Notes: generated by a model not told the origin, from the sequence alone. Counted from the first letter of the stretch, positions 8,707 through 18,171 are shown. The stretch is 64,000 bases of DNA from Lentisalinibacter orientalis (GCF_040706535.1 NZ_JAPDRJ010000006.1:206020-270019); one strand, 5' to 3'. Numbers and translations are program-made.

Positions 8707-8919
8707 TCATCTGCCCGCCGATTTACCAAACACCAGTAGCCCGACACCGGCCACCGCGGAAGCCGCGCCAAGGATCAGGAACCAGGTGGTGGAGTCCGTG
8801 AAGCGCCCAGTGACGGCCTCCGTCACCTGGTCGCCCAGGCTTTGGGACGACTGGTACGCAAAGAAGAGCAGAATCAAGCCAACGACAAGAAGGACAGCAG
8901 CGAGAATTCTGTTATTCAC
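8707..8919 (-). CDS. DUF3185-like small membrane protein
   Basis: The 70-residue protein has two membrane helices (RILAAVLLVVGLILLFFAYQ and the C-terminal WFLILGAASAVAGVGLLVFG) joined by a short loop with SSQSLGDQVTEAVTGRFTD. This is the DUF3185 pattern; function is unknown. The GTG start at 8919 is preferred over an upstream ATG because AGGAG lies about nine bases ahead and because homology begins at the NNRI sequence. Confidence 0.75.
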   Translation of the reverse strand: MNNRILAAVLLVVGLILLFFAYQSSQSLGDQVTEAVTGRFTDSTTWFLILGAASAVAGVGLLVFGKSAGR

Positions 8920-9082
8920 TGTTTCAATCTCCTGTTGACGGAGGAGGGAGCATTTTCGGATGAACTGCATGTAGATGCAGGGTGAAGCTCAAAAGATAAT
9001 CGAAGCTCGAGACCTGGTCGGTACGGTGTCCAACATATGCAGCCTCACAGGCAATAGAGAAGTCGCCATTTTTCTGCGGAAG

Positions 9083-9293
9083 TGAACCGCCCAGGCTGTC
9101 CCGGAGACTCTCTCGTGTGAGTCGGGCAGCGATTGCCTGACCTCTTTCTTGCTCGTAGTAGGCTGCCTCGAACTCAACCGACGGCATATTACCGATCGGC
9201 TCCAGCAGCCGTTGGTTATGAGTCACAGCCGCGGCCGACCGATGAGTCGATGCCAGCCTCGGCCAAGCGCTCGGTGTATCGGATTGAAGGTGT
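9083..9293 (-). pseudogene. IS3-family remnant (internally deleted)
   Basis: The left edge, TGAACCGCCCAGG, and the next 30 bases match the terminal repeat of the IS3 element at 16914. The following bases encode the same transposase C-terminus (EPIGNMPSVEFEAAYYEQER). Beyond about 9235 the sequence jumps to a region corresponding to about 17200 of that element, so roughly 150 bases have been lost. It is a dead relic lying immediately upstream of rimK. Confidence 0.75.
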
Positions 9294-9354
9294 AAGGCTG
9301 AAGACTGGCCTGCAGCGAAGGTGTATGGTCTTGCCTCGACACGAGGTACAGCTT

Positions 9355-10536
9355 ATGAAACTCGCTATCCTGTCCTGCGGGCCCCGCGCCTACAGTACAC
9401 GCCGCCTGAAGGAGGCTGCGCTGGAGCGCAACTACGAGGTCAAGGTGCTGAATACGCTGAAGTTTGCGATTGACCTGCAAAAGGGCGCGCCCGACCTATA
9501 CTTCCGCCAGAAACTCCTTAGTCACTATGACGCGATACTGCCGCGTATCGGCGCCTCGATCACCTACTACGGCACCGCCGTCGTCCGGCAATTCGAGGAG
9601 ATGGGCGTCTTTTCCGCGAATACGGCGAACGGCATCACCAACTCGCGGGACAAGCTGCGCAGCCTGCAGATTCTGAGCCGTCACCAGATCGGCATTCCCA
9701 GGACGACCTTCGTCAGCGACAAAAAGGACGTGCTGCTCGCTATCGAAAGAGTCGGCGGCGCGCCGGTCGTCATCAAGCTGATCGAGGGAACCCAGGGCAT
9801 CGGCGTGCTGTTGGCAGAATCACTCAAGGCGGCGGAGTCGATCATCGAGCTGCTGCAAAGCCAGAAACAGGATGTTCTGATCCAGAAGTTCGTGGCCGAG
9901 AGCAAGGGCAAGGACATCCGTGCGTTTGTCGTCGGCGACCGGGTCGTCGCGGCAATGCGGCGTGTTGCTCAGGGCCAGGAGTTTCGCAGCAACGTTCATC
10001 GTGGCGGCAGGGCCGAGCCGGTCGACCTGAGCGAGGAGTACCGGGAAACGGCCGTACGCGCCGCGCAGATTCTCGGGTTGAGGGTGGCTGGTGTCGACAT
10101 GCTCGAGGGCGCGAAGGGCCCGCAGATTATGGAGGTCAACTCCTCACCCGGGCTGGAGGGCATCGAAAAATGTACCCAGCTCGATATCGCCGGTGCTGTC
10201 GTCGACTATATTGCGGCGCGCGTGGACTTCCCGGAGATCGATATTCGCCAGCGCCTGACGGTTAGCAAAGGGTACGGGGTCAGCGAGATTTACATTCGCA
10301 AGGATTCGAATTTCGACGGCAAGACGATCACCGAAACGAGATTGCGGGAGAGCGATATCAACGTGCTGACCCTGTACCGTGGACCGACCGTAATTCCGAA
10401 TCCGCGATCCGAACGACAGTTGCAGGCGGATGACCGACTGTTGTGCTTCGGCAAGCTGGACGGAATGCGGAATCTGCTGCCACCGAAGGCGCAGCGCCGG
10501 AGGCGCCCTGAAATCCTCGACTTGCCGGCCGGCTGA
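9355..10536 (+). CDS. rimK: RimK-type ATP-grasp glutamate ligase with TrkA-C-like extension
   Basis: This 393-residue protein begins at MKLAILSCGPRAYSTRRL. Residues 1-290 are the RimK ATP-grasp ligase, with FVAESKGKDIRAFVVGDRVV, the metal/ATP site VDMLEGAKGPQIMEVNSSPG and the substrate-binding N-terminal Rossmann part. RimK adds glutamates to the C-terminus of ribosomal protein S6 or, in relatives, to other acceptors. Residues 305-375 are extra compared with the usual 300-residue RimK and look like a TrkA-C/RCK_C ligand-binding domain (EIYIRKDSNFDGKTITETRL, then QADDRLLCFGKLDGMRNLLP). That may add nucleotide regulation. The IS3 relic just upstream may have replaced its original promoter. Confidence 0.87.
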   Translation: MKLAILSCGPRAYSTRRLKEAALERNYEVKVLNTLKFAIDLQKGAPDLYFRQKLLSHYDAILPRIGASITYYGTAVVRQFEEMGVFSANTANGITNSRDKLRSLQILSRHQIGIPRTTFVSDKKDVLLAIERVGGAPVVIKLIEGTQGIGVLLAESLKAAESIIELLQSQKQDVLIQKFVAESKGKDIRAFVVGDRVVAAMRRVAQGQEFRSNVHRGGRAEPVDLSEEYRETAVRAAQILGLRVAGVDMLEGAKGPQIMEVNSSPGLEGIEKCTQLDIAGAVVDYIAARVDFPEIDIRQRLTVSKGYGVSEIYIRKDSNFDGKTITETRLRESDINVLTLYRGPTVIPNPRSERQLQADDRLLCFGKLDGMRNLLPPKAQRRRRPEILDLPAG

Positions 10537-10740
10537 GGCAACTGACTGGGACATCCCGAATCGGGGTGGGGAGCGGCCTCGCAAGAAGGTCAGAATGCCG
10601 GGGACGTTCAGTGCCCCCAGCGACCCGATGCAGAGCTCGTCGCTCGGGTTATTGTTGCGTAGGGTCCACTGCGCCCCGCTCGCCCTGAACGCTCCTCCGT
10701 GCTGCCGAGGTTTAAGCCGAGCACCCGGGATTTCAACAAT

Positions 10741-12165
10741 TCATGGCTGTGAAATCGACCCGGTGTAGAAAACTTCGCAGTCGGCACCTGTGATCTTCCG
10801 CACACCGCGCTTGATAAAGTCAAGCAGCGGCCCGGCGGCAGCTATCAGGACGTTGGGCCGCTCGATCTCGGGTTCGCGGAACGGGCCGGTGATCCGTTGT
10901 TCAACGACCGCGCAGCCATCCCGGTCGAGCACCGCCACGCGCATGTCTTCGAAACGGTAATCGCCGAAGTCCAGTGCTCCAGCAAGGGCAAGACGGTTTT
11001 CCGGTGTGCGGAAAGCGACGTCGCGCGCCCGCACCACACCGTCTTCGACGGACCAATCCGATATCAACTGGTCAATCGTAGTGCTGCCTCCGCTGCCGCC
11101 GAGCAGACCGCTGAACGCATAACCACGGCTAGCTGCGATGCCCAACGGGCCGGCCAGGAAAATGGCGCCGACATCGACAAGATTGAAGCGCTGGGTCTCG
11201 GCATACTCGTCGAGTTCCTCGTCCAGGTCATACCCAGCGAGGACGAGCTTGCCCGAACCCAGGCTGATTGTGCCCGCGGCGCTTTGCCGGGCTTCCCGCC
11301 AGGTTGCGCCGTGCGCAATCAAATCCAGTTCGAGTTCCATCTGGCCGCTCGCGGAGTGTTCCGGCTCCAGCATCGTCACAAAGGCACCAAGATCAAGTTC
11401 GGAGATAGTGCTTTTCAAGGTGTACTGCGGTGTGCCAGGGGAAAGATCGATTCCAAGACTTGCCGAGGCCTGACCCCCGAAAGCCGTTGCAGTGACGGGA
11501 TCGAGATCGAATATACCGTTCTCGCCGCGAATCTGCGCTGCCAGATCGGTAGCTGCAAACGGCTCCTGGCTGACGGTCCGGCAGGTCAACTCCCCTTCGG
11601 CGGCAAGCGTTGCCAGCACCTGCTTCAGCGTGGCGCCGGCGTGCCATACACTACGCAGGTCCAGATCGCAGTCTTCAAACAGCAATTCCAGCTCGGAAGC
11701 CTGATCAAAATATCTCACCCGTGCTTCGGTCACCCGAATCCGCCGCAACGACAGTTCATCGAGCTCCCTCGGTTCGGGTTCGGGTCGGTGAATGTTGTAC
11801 GCTCCGGGGCCGTAGCGCTCGACCGACAGCGTCGGTCGCTGAATGTACAGGTCAATCAACCGCACTCTGCCGGTCAACAGACTGAACAGGGCGAGCCGCG
11901 CGCCGCCCTTCTCGGCAGTGCCCACGACCTGTCCATCCCTGCTCACTTCAAGATCTGCGAGTGTAACGGTCAGGCCCCGCCGCAGCCCGAATCGTGCCGG
12001 CCGTCCGATGTGGACATCCATGCCGAGTGCTTCGGCCAGCCCGTCCTCCAGGCGTCCTGTTGCCCAGTCGGACCCGAGCAACGGCCAGACGAGCAACGCT
12101 GCTGCCGCGATCAATGCAACCAGGGCAGAGACCATCAGAACCGCTTTTCGCATTGGTGTTGTCAT
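10741..12165 (-). CDS. AsmA-family envelope protein
   Basis: The 474-residue protein has an N-terminal membrane helix (AVLMVSALVALIAAAALLVW) and a large periplasmic region. The N-terminal AsmA part contains GRPARFGLRRGLTVTLADLE, and the C-terminal AsmA_2 part has FSGLLGGSGGSTTIDQLISD and the closing VFRTPENRLALAG-like repeats. AsmA-like proteins are thought to bridge inner and outer membranes for lipid transport or to modulate outer-membrane assembly. Start is at MTTPMRKAV; an ATG nine codons upstream is possible. Confidence 0.85.
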   Translation of the reverse strand: MTTPMRKAVLMVSALVALIAAAALLVWPLLGSDWATGRLEDGLAEALGMDVHIGRPARFGLRRGLTVTLADLEVSRDGQVVGTAEKGGARLALFSLLTGRVRLIDLYIQRPTLSVERYGPGAYNIHRPEPEPRELDELSLRRIRVTEARVRYFDQASELELLFEDCDLDLRSVWHAGATLKQVLATLAAEGELTCRTVSQEPFAATDLAAQIRGENGIFDLDPVTATAFGGQASASLGIDLSPGTPQYTLKSTISELDLGAFVTMLEPEHSASGQMELELDLIAHGATWREARQSAAGTISLGSGKLVLAGYDLDEELDEYAETQRFNLVDVGAIFLAGPLGIAASRGYAFSGLLGGSGGSTTIDQLISDWSVEDGVVRARDVAFRTPENRLALAGALDFGDYRFEDMRVAVLDRDGCAVVEQRITGPFREPEIERPNVLIAAAGPLLDFIKRGVRKITGADCEVFYTGSISQP

Positions 12166-12344
12166 CACCCTGACCGTACCCCTGAACGACACAACCCTGC
12201 CTTCGAATCTGGACCCGCCACTTCCAGGGCTCGACCTTTGAAAAGGTCGCCTTCGCTTCTTGTTGTCGTCAGAAGGGAGTGTGACAGAAAACTGCCAAAC
12301 GCTTTCGAAGGGGTTAAACTCGAGTGGACAAGTAGGACTCCTGA

Positions 12345-12529
12345 ATCAGAGCCCGCGTGCTACGCATCCCTATGACATTCCTGCCAAAATAGCCACATGA
12401 ATAATTGCGTCAATCGCCGAGAAATTCAGGTTGCGCCTATGATGGATTGGACGGAAGGATTCGGAATAGCGATTCAAGATCAACGGCTTGTGGATTCAGT
12501 TTATCGGCAAGTCGCACCAATGTCGCACC
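12345..12529 (+). repeat. Long dispersed repeat, 3' portion only (copy 1)
   Basis: About 185 bases match the right-hand part of the repeat at 14060, including CCTATGACATTCCTGCCAAA, GATGATGGATTGGACGGAAG-like sequence and the closing AGTCGCACCAATGTCGCACC. The left part of the repeat is missing. The rest of the 12,166-12,634 gap shows no gene I can support. Confidence 0.7.
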
Positions 12530-12634
12530 GATATTTGTGGCATATTTAGCTAGATTAACTGCTTGCAAGCGGCCTGTTCTGGCGTCATTATCTTCGAGTG
12601 TGAATAGTTCATACCGAGTCTGAGGGCGGCTACC

Positions 12635-12871
12635 ATGGGTTCTGCAGTCAAGAAGACCATCTCACTTCCACCGGACCTGGCGAAGCAGATCGAAGAGATC
12701 GCCGAAACTGAAGGCAAGTCGGTCAGCGCCGTCGTCCAGGACGCGCTGCGACTGGCGCACAGGGAGTACCTGAAGCGGGAGTATGCCGGGATTCAGGGTT
12801 TCTGGAGCAGGAAGGCTCGAGAGAAGGGCGTCCTTACTGAGAAGGACCTGCGCCGGTATCTCAGCGATTGA
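12635..12871 (+). CDS. Ribbon-helix-helix antitoxin (CopG-like)
   Basis: The 78-residue protein has an N-terminal ribbon-helix-helix fold (KKTISLPPDLAKQIEEIAET, then EGKSVSAVVQDALRLAHREY) for operator binding and a C-terminal tail (about 50-78) that should bind the toxin. Its stop codon overlaps the start of the PIN-domain gene by four bases, the classic arrangement of an autoregulated type II toxin-antitoxin operon. Confidence 0.85.
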   Translation: MGSAVKKTISLPPDLAKQIEEIAETEGKSVSAVVQDALRLAHREYLKREYAGIQGFWSRKAREKGVLTEKDLRRYLSD

Positions 12872-13260
12872 GGGTCGTCTTCGATACCAACATTTTCGTT
12901 TCGGCTTTCATGTTTCCCGGGAGCCGCGCGGACGTCGCGATCCGGAGAGTGCTCGATGGCGCGGATGAGTTAGTCATCTCCCGACCGATCATCGACGAAC
13001 TCCTGACCGTGCTGGCTCGCAAGTTTGCGCGTGATGCCGATGAGCTGGGGCGGGTTGCACTATTCCTGACCGATATGGGCGATGTGGTCCGTCCACGAGG
13101 TCGGATTACGGTACTGTCCGACGAAGCCGACAATCGCATCCTCGAGTGCGCCCGCACGGGGCAAGCTGATCTGATCGTCACCGGGGACAGGGCGATGCTC
13201 GCGCTCGGGCATTATCGGGATATCGAAATCAAGTCGCTACGCGAGTACCTCGCGTCTTAG
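12868..13260 (+). CDS. PIN-domain toxin (COG1569-like RNase)
   Basis: The 130-residue PIN nuclease starts at a TTG that overlaps the antitoxin stop. The acidic active site is intact: VVFDTN at the N-terminus, ISRPIIDELL (about residue 45), VLSDEADNRILECA (about 90-100) and LIVTGDRAML (about 110). PIN toxins cleave RNA, often tRNA or mRNA. With the upstream antitoxin it forms a complete type II system, here near the left edge of the accessory island. Confidence 0.88.
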   Translation: MRVVFDTNIFVSAFMFPGSRADVAIRRVLDGADELVISRPIIDELLTVLARKFARDADELGRVALFLTDMGDVVRPRGRITVLSDEADNRILECARTGQADLIVTGDRAMLALGHYRDIEIKSLREYLAS

Positions 13261-13376
13261 TTTTCAGATTCACTGGTTGGATTGCGGGAATGCGACTGTG
13301 GCTATGTGTAGCAGCCTGTATCCAGAATCACGGGTCACTCCGTGGGCTCAATCAGGTGGTTCGAGCTATTGGGGCC

Positions 13377-13403
13377 AAACCACCGGGTCGGAAGCGGACA
13401 TGG
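13377..13403 (+). repeat. Half copy of cassette-type repeat
   Basis: CCGGGTCGGAAGCGGACATGG matches the left half of the sites found at 25-28 kb, but the right half (GGTCGCTTTGCGGCC) is absent. It lies about 60 bases beyond the stop of the lipoprotein gene at 13465, the position expected for a cassette site. Confidence 0.45.
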
Positions 13404-13464
13404 ATCGCGCCTACATCAATTTAGCCGAACTGGTTTGCCACGGTTCGTTTGAGAGAGCTCCGAA

Positions 13465-14028
13465 TCACTCGTCAGGCGGCGGAAGTAAGCCCTTTACTAC
13501 TAAGTCCTCTATGATCTTATCCCCCGCAGATCGACGAACCGTGCGCCAGTCAGCCCCCGTGTCGCCTTCGGTCTTAGCGGTCCCTGTCAAGACCTTAGTA
13601 CCTGTCTCGACCTCGTACACCGCAACATCAGCTTGGGCCCACGGAGATTCGCTCGTATAGACCCCATATTGATTCCCGCTTACAGTTTGGGTGACACCAG
13701 AGTCGATAAAGGCAACTACAAGTACTGCGTCGGCGCCTGCCGCACGCAGCACCTGAAACATCTCACTTGTATCCAAATCCCGTGTAGGCGGCACGATGTC
13801 CACCATACGCATAGCTCTCGCACCCGTGGTCGCAACGATGCGGTCGTGCATGATCGTCTCTAGATCTTGGCGCCACTCCAAGTCACCACTGTCCGCGAAC
13901 ACCGCCAACGATTGGAACGTCGCGTCGGTGAATGCCGGGTCTTTATACGAAGAGAATGAAGTTGTCGCGCATGCTCCCAGCATCGCGAGACTGATCAATA
14001 TTGTCGCTATCCGAAACATCCGTACCAT
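13465..14028 (-). CDS. DUF4136-like lipoprotein
   Basis: The 187-residue protein has a lipoprotein signal (lipobox LGAC, Cys at about 20) and a mature domain rich in beta strands with LRAAGADAVLVVAFIDSGVT and SPWAQADVAVYEVETGTKVL. The layout, with the S-Y-x-D-P start after the lipid anchor, resembles DUF4136-type periplasmic lipoproteins; function is unknown. A nearer ATG nine bases downstream would be better spaced from the GAGGA ribosome site. A long dispersed repeat begins just upstream of it. Confidence 0.65.
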   Translation of the reverse strand: MVRMFRIATILISLAMLGACATTSFSSYKDPAFTDATFQSLAVFADSGDLEWRQDLETIMHDRIVATTGARAMRMVDIVPPTRDLDTSEMFQVLRAAGADAVLVVAFIDSGVTQTVSGNQYGVYTSESPWAQADVAVYEVETGTKVLTGTAKTEGDTGADWRTVRRSAGDKIIEDLVVKGLLPPPDE

Positions 14029-14059
14029 TTCCTCGTCCCCAGAATGGACTGCTGCCTCT

Positions 14060-14494
14060 GGTCGGAAGCGGTCATATTACCGCGATCGGTTGTCCGCTTG
14101 AGGCCGTGGACCCAGGATACAAGGCACGCGTTTAGGAAGAACATCCGCGGATAGAGCAGGGGCACTCCCCATTAAGTTGTCGTGGCTGTCCAAATCTCCA
14201 ATTAATTGGCACAACCGGAAAACAAAAGTGCGACATTGCCGGTGCGTCACGGTGCGACATTGGCCATTTTCGGCCCGGAATAGGCCCGCACGAATTCTGG
14301 AGCCGGGCCCGCGAGCTACGCATCCCTATGACATTCCTGCCAAAATAGCCACATGAATAATTGCCCACATCGCCGAGAAATACAGGTTGCGCCGATGATG
14401 GATTGGACGGACAGATTCGGAATTGCGATTTAGGATCAGCGGCTTACGAATTCAGTGTATCGGCAAGACGCACCGATGTCGCACCCTGTTTTCT
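14060..14494 (+). repeat. Long dispersed repeat, full copy (copy 2)
   Basis: About 435 bases closely match copies at 27764 and 35211. It opens with GTCGGAAGCGGTCATATTAC, related to the cassette site, and ends at GATGTCGCACCCTGTTTTCT. Inside are GTGCGACATTGCCGGTGCG and a second GTGCGACATTGG; two inverted GTCGCAC motifs lie near the right end. Short open frames in it are not conserved between copies, so it appears non-coding. The following 185 bases to the immunity gene hold nothing I recognise. Confidence 0.8.
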
Positions 14495-14680
14495 CAGCAG
14501 ATCTTGGAGATTTATAGGTTGCATAGGATGAAGCGCCTGCCAAGTCCCAAGGTGGTTATCCGTCTACGAAAGCGGGTCAAGACCAATCAACGCGATCATT
14601 CATGCAGTATGGGATCTCGAACGCGAGCCGAGCAAGCCGAGGGACCGCATCTAGCTATAGTATTGTCCATGCGACCATGA

Positions 14681-15313
14681 TCACTCTTTCCAGCGAGTAG
14701 CGTAGAAACCTGTATACCAGTCGAATAGCTCCTTTAACCGCGTATCGGAGAAAAAGTGATCATCGACACGAGTTGCCCCGTGGGCTTCGGTCCTACTTGT
14801 GACCATATCCTCCGGGTGCAACTCCTCCGTTCCCAGATAGCCAAGGCTTGCGTCGATCTCGGATGCGACTTCTCGGCAAAGATCCGAGAAGGCAACGAGC
14901 CTTTTAATGTCAGCATTTTCGGCGTTCACTTCGAATCGCCATAGTACGTCCTCGGGCACGCTGACGACAACAACTTGCTTTTCCAGATCAAGAAGGACGC
15001 TCAAGCTTGTCTGAGTATCGAGCAGTGTTCCGTCAAGATTGGCTATGCATCTGCGGCTTTCCTGATGCTCCATGGTCTCAACGAACGCGGCTAGACTCTT
15101 AGCGTGGTCGACAATTTGGGGATCGACGAGATCGTCTCCATAAGCGAGCAACGACTCGTGATCGATCAACTTGAATCCGTGCCGATGGCAAATTCCGATC
15201 AGCGCCGGCAACTTTGTCGGAGCGAGACCCTCACAAGTAAGCAGACACTCAAGGTTGGCTCCCCCAAGAGGCGGGCCTTTAGAGTTTCGTGCGATCGATT
15301 CTCCGCTAGTCAT
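14681..15313 (-). CDS. Putative immunity protein for the Rhs toxin
   Basis: The 210-residue acidic, cytoplasmic protein has no signal peptide or known motif. Its start codon overlaps the stop of the Rhs gene as ATGA, so the two are translationally coupled, and it lies directly 3' of the variable Rhs C-terminus. That is the position of immunity genes in Rhs and CDI systems. Function is therefore inferred from position alone. Notable segments are LDGTLLDTQTSLSVLLDLEK and the C-terminal ELFDWYTGFYATRWKE. Confidence 0.6.
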   Translation of the reverse strand: MTSGESIARNSKGPPLGGANLECLLTCEGLAPTKLPALIGICHRHGFKLIDHESLLAYGDDLVDPQIVDHAKSLAAFVETMEHQESRRCIANLDGTLLDTQTSLSVLLDLEKQVVVVSVPEDVLWRFEVNAENADIKRLVAFSDLCREVASEIDASLGYLGTEELHPEDMVTSRTEAHGATRVDDHFFSDTRLKELFDWYTGFYATRWKE

Positions 15314-16913
15314 GGTCGAATCCTGGAAGTTGGTCCTTGAATGAGCGTGTCGAACGTGCCATCGGCTCGGATGCGGACAGTGAAACCTGTCTCTCGGCTA
15401 AACACATCGACAACCGTATTGCCCCCTCGCGCGGTCGCAAACGGCCCCACGATGTCGGTCGGATTTCGAAGCGTCCTTGCGACGGTCGAAAGTGCTTCGT
15501 CGAATCCAGCCCTTCCTCTTGCGAACGGAAGACGTCCCTGCCCGATTTTCGCACCGAGCTTTTCTTGAAGACGTCGGGCATTACTTGCGAGAAAGTTACT
15601 AACCCCACCAGGCGTCAGATCAAGGTTGCCAACTCCGCGTATGTTGTAAAACCGGACTGCGTTCGGGACACCACTGCGTAGAGTGCGAGCGCCAGAAACA
15701 AATGTCGCACCAAGAAGTCCAACGTCAGGCCCCGGCGAGAGCATTGTGTTCGCGACGTCAATCCCGATCAAGCCCCAACCAGCGATTTCCCAGGCGACAC
15801 TTGTCACGAATCGCCAATCGACATTCACGTCACCGAAGATCCAGCTGTCGCTACCGTCCTGAGAATCACCATCATTGGACCTGTCATTCGAACAAATTCC
15901 AAAATTGACGCAGTCTTCGTAGTCCTCCCTCCGGTCGAGATCGTCAATATCACGCTCGGTAATCGAACCGGGCGGGTTAAAGAAGTCTTCGCAGCCGCCG
16001 AAGAGGCGACAGAAATCCCGAAACGTGAAGCGGCGCTCACCTTCGTCTGGATCGAACCCACTCGGATCGATAAACGCCATCGGATTGTTATAGACGTAGG
16101 AGTAGCGATTGAATGCCTGGGAATTCGAAGGGTCAGGCACGAACGGATCTGCGCTGACCATGCGCCCGATGATCGGATCCTGCACGCGTCCATTCATATG
16201 AACCAGTCGGACGGAGTCCAGGTGCTCATGTCCGGTATACCCTCGCTCGGTCGCGTTGGGCACACTGAACTGGCTGTCGGTGGGATCAGCGCTCCAGTTG
16301 GGATAACGCCGTTTGCCAAAGGCATCATAGCTGAACGTCTGATCGACGTTGCCGGACTCATCAGTCACTGATACGACGCTTCCCAGGTGATCCCTGTGCA
16401 GGTAGCGTGTCGTGATCGAGCCGCTAGTCGGCCGGGTGTAGACGGCAACGGCGCGATTGCCGGCGAAGATGTTGTGCCGGTACTCGGTCACGCCGCTCTT
16501 CGTCTCTTTCTCGAAATGAGCGCCCACATAATAGGTGGTAGCGGTTACGCCGCTGTTCACGGCGACCTGCTTGAATCGAGCCCGCGTGGGTCCATAGGAG
16601 AACTGCGCGTAATCACTCCCGTAGTTGATCCGATTCGGTTTGTTGTAGGAGTACCAGGTGATCGGATCGCCGTCGCGCTGGGTCATGTTGCCGTTGGCAT
16701 CGTAGCTGTAGGTTCCGGAGCGTGATCCGGTGATGCTAGTCACAGCCCCGGGTCCCGCGGCCCCGGCGCCGTAGGTGTACGTGCCGACATCCGACTTGTA
16801 GGTAATCCGGCCAGTGGCGTCGTAGTTGACCGAGAGGGTCAGGGCGCCATTGAGATGGGCGGTCTTCAGGCGATTGAGGTCGTCATAGGAAAAGACCTCG
16901 GTCTTGGATTGAT
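15310..16913 (-). pseudogene. Rhs-family polymorphic toxin, C-terminal fragment truncated by IS3
   Basis: The open frame runs from the IS boundary with no stop. Its N-terminal part has YD repeats (EVFSYDDLNRLKTAHLNGAL, SGTYSYDANGNMTQRDGDP), followed by the Rhs core (DHLGSVVSVTDESGNVDQTF, GHEHLDSVRLVHMNGRVQDP, FNRYSYVYNNPMAFIDPSGF). A variable region of about 230 residues follows, with an acidic linker and a hydrophobic pre-toxin segment, ending in a domain with FDEALSTVARTLRNPTDIVG and TGFTVRIRADGTFDTLIQGP. That tip is a candidate toxin, possibly a nuclease of the BECR fold, but this is a guess. The 5' half of the gene is not found on the other side of the IS. A GTG at 16743 could still allow a fragment to be made. 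Confidence 0.8.
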
Positions 16914-16952
16914 TGAACCACCCCGGGTATTCCGGAGACTCTTTTGTGTGAG

Positions 16953-17854
16953 TCAGGCCGCCATCGCCTGACCCTTTTCTTGCACGTAGTAGGCTGCCTC
17001 GAACTCGACCGGCGGGACGTCACCGATCGGCCCTAGCAGCCGTCTGTTGTTATACCAGTCCACCCATTCCAGAGTCGCGTATTCGACCTGGTCGATGTTC
17101 TTCCACGGCCCTCTCGGCCAGATGCTTTCGGTTTTGAACAAGCCGATGATGCTCTCGGCCATGGCGTTGTCGTAGGAGTCACCGGTGCTGCCAACAGACG
17201 ATTCGATGCCGGCCTCGCCGAGACGCTCGGTGTAGCGGATCGAGAGATACTGGCTGCCGCGGTCGCTGTGATGGATCAGGCGTTCCGTGACATTCCTGGC
17301 GTGCAGCGCTTGCTCCAGGGCGTCGAGCACGAGATCGGTCTTCAGCGAGTTCCAGACGCGCCAACCGACGATCATGCGCGAGAACACATCGATGACGAAC
17401 GCCGCGTACACCGGGCCCCGCCAAGTGGCTACGAAGGTGATGTCGGCCACCCACAATCGGTTGGGGCGGTCGCGGTGAACGAGCGCTCGACCAGGTCTGC
17501 CGGCCGTTCTGTGCCCAGGTCCGGCACCGTCGTCTTGTAGCCCTTGCCCCGCACCAGGCCGCGGATACCGAGTCTCTGCATCAGCCGCTCAACCGTGCAG
17601 CGCGCCACCCGGATGCCTTCCCGATTGAGCTGCTTCCAGATCTTGTAGGCGCCGTAGGCACGGAAGTTCTCGTTCCACACACGCACGATTTCGATCTCGA
17701 GTATCAAGTCGCATCGCGCACGGGCGCACAGCAACGAGGGGTCCGCCTCGCGGGCCTTGCAGGCGTAGTAGGTGGACGGGGCAATCGGCAGCTGCGCGCA
17801 GATCGGCTCGACCCCGTACTCATCACGGTGATCGTCGATGAACGACGTCATCAC
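16953..17854 (-). pseudogene. IS3 transposase OrfB, frameshifted
   Basis: OrfB carries the IS3 HTH_21 region (ICAQLPIAPSTYYACKAREA, then AYGAYKIWKQLNREGIRVAR) and the rve DDE integrase core (VADITFV, LIHHSDRGSQYLSIRYTERL, NAMAESIIGLFKTE). The reading frame changes near 17,460, where the protein should read on through NRLWVADITF; one base seems to be missing in a run of four C. The first part (17429-17854) and second part (16953-17456) are thus separate frames. Unless this is a sequencing error the transposase is inactive. The start overlaps the orfA stop, as usual for IS3. Confidence 0.85.
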
Positions 17855-18171
17855 TTCGGTCGGCGGTCGAGCTCCGCCTGGGCAAAATAGGCTGACGCCT
17901 TTCTCAGGATCTCATTTGCTCGCTTAAGCTCGCGGTTCTCGCGCCGGAGTTCCTTCAGCTCTTCGGCCTGCGTGGTCGTCAGACCGTCTCGCATACCCTG
18001 GTCACGCTCCCATTGCCGCACCCAGCGGCGCAGCGCCTCCGGCGTACAACCCAACTTCTGCGAAACCGACCGCATTGACCCCCATTGCGTGTCCCCTGCC
18101 TTCTGCCCTTCGACGACAAGCCGAATCGCCCGCTCCTTAAACTCTGCGGAATATCGTTTTTGTGCACTCAT
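17851..18171 (-). CDS. IS3 transposase OrfA
   Basis: The 106-residue protein has an N-terminal helix-turn-helix (RYSAEFKERAIRLVVEGQKA, then VSQKLGCTPEALRRWVRQWE) and a C-terminal leucine zipper (about 70-100, ELKELRRENRELKRANEILR). This is the DNA-binding, dimerising OrfA of IS3-group elements. It is intact and overlaps the start of OrfB by four bases, where programmed frameshifting normally makes the OrfAB fusion. Confidence 0.9.
   Translation of the reverse strand: MSAQKRYSAEFKERAIRLVVEGQKAGDTQWGSMRSVSQKLGCTPEALRRWVRQWERDQGMRDGLTTTQAEELKELRRENRELKRANEILRKASAYFAQAELDRRPK

Noticed and set aside
10897..12375. Plus-strand open frame of 492 codons
   Set aside because: It is an antisense shadow of the AsmA gene; the minus-strand product has a clear membrane anchor and AsmA motifs.
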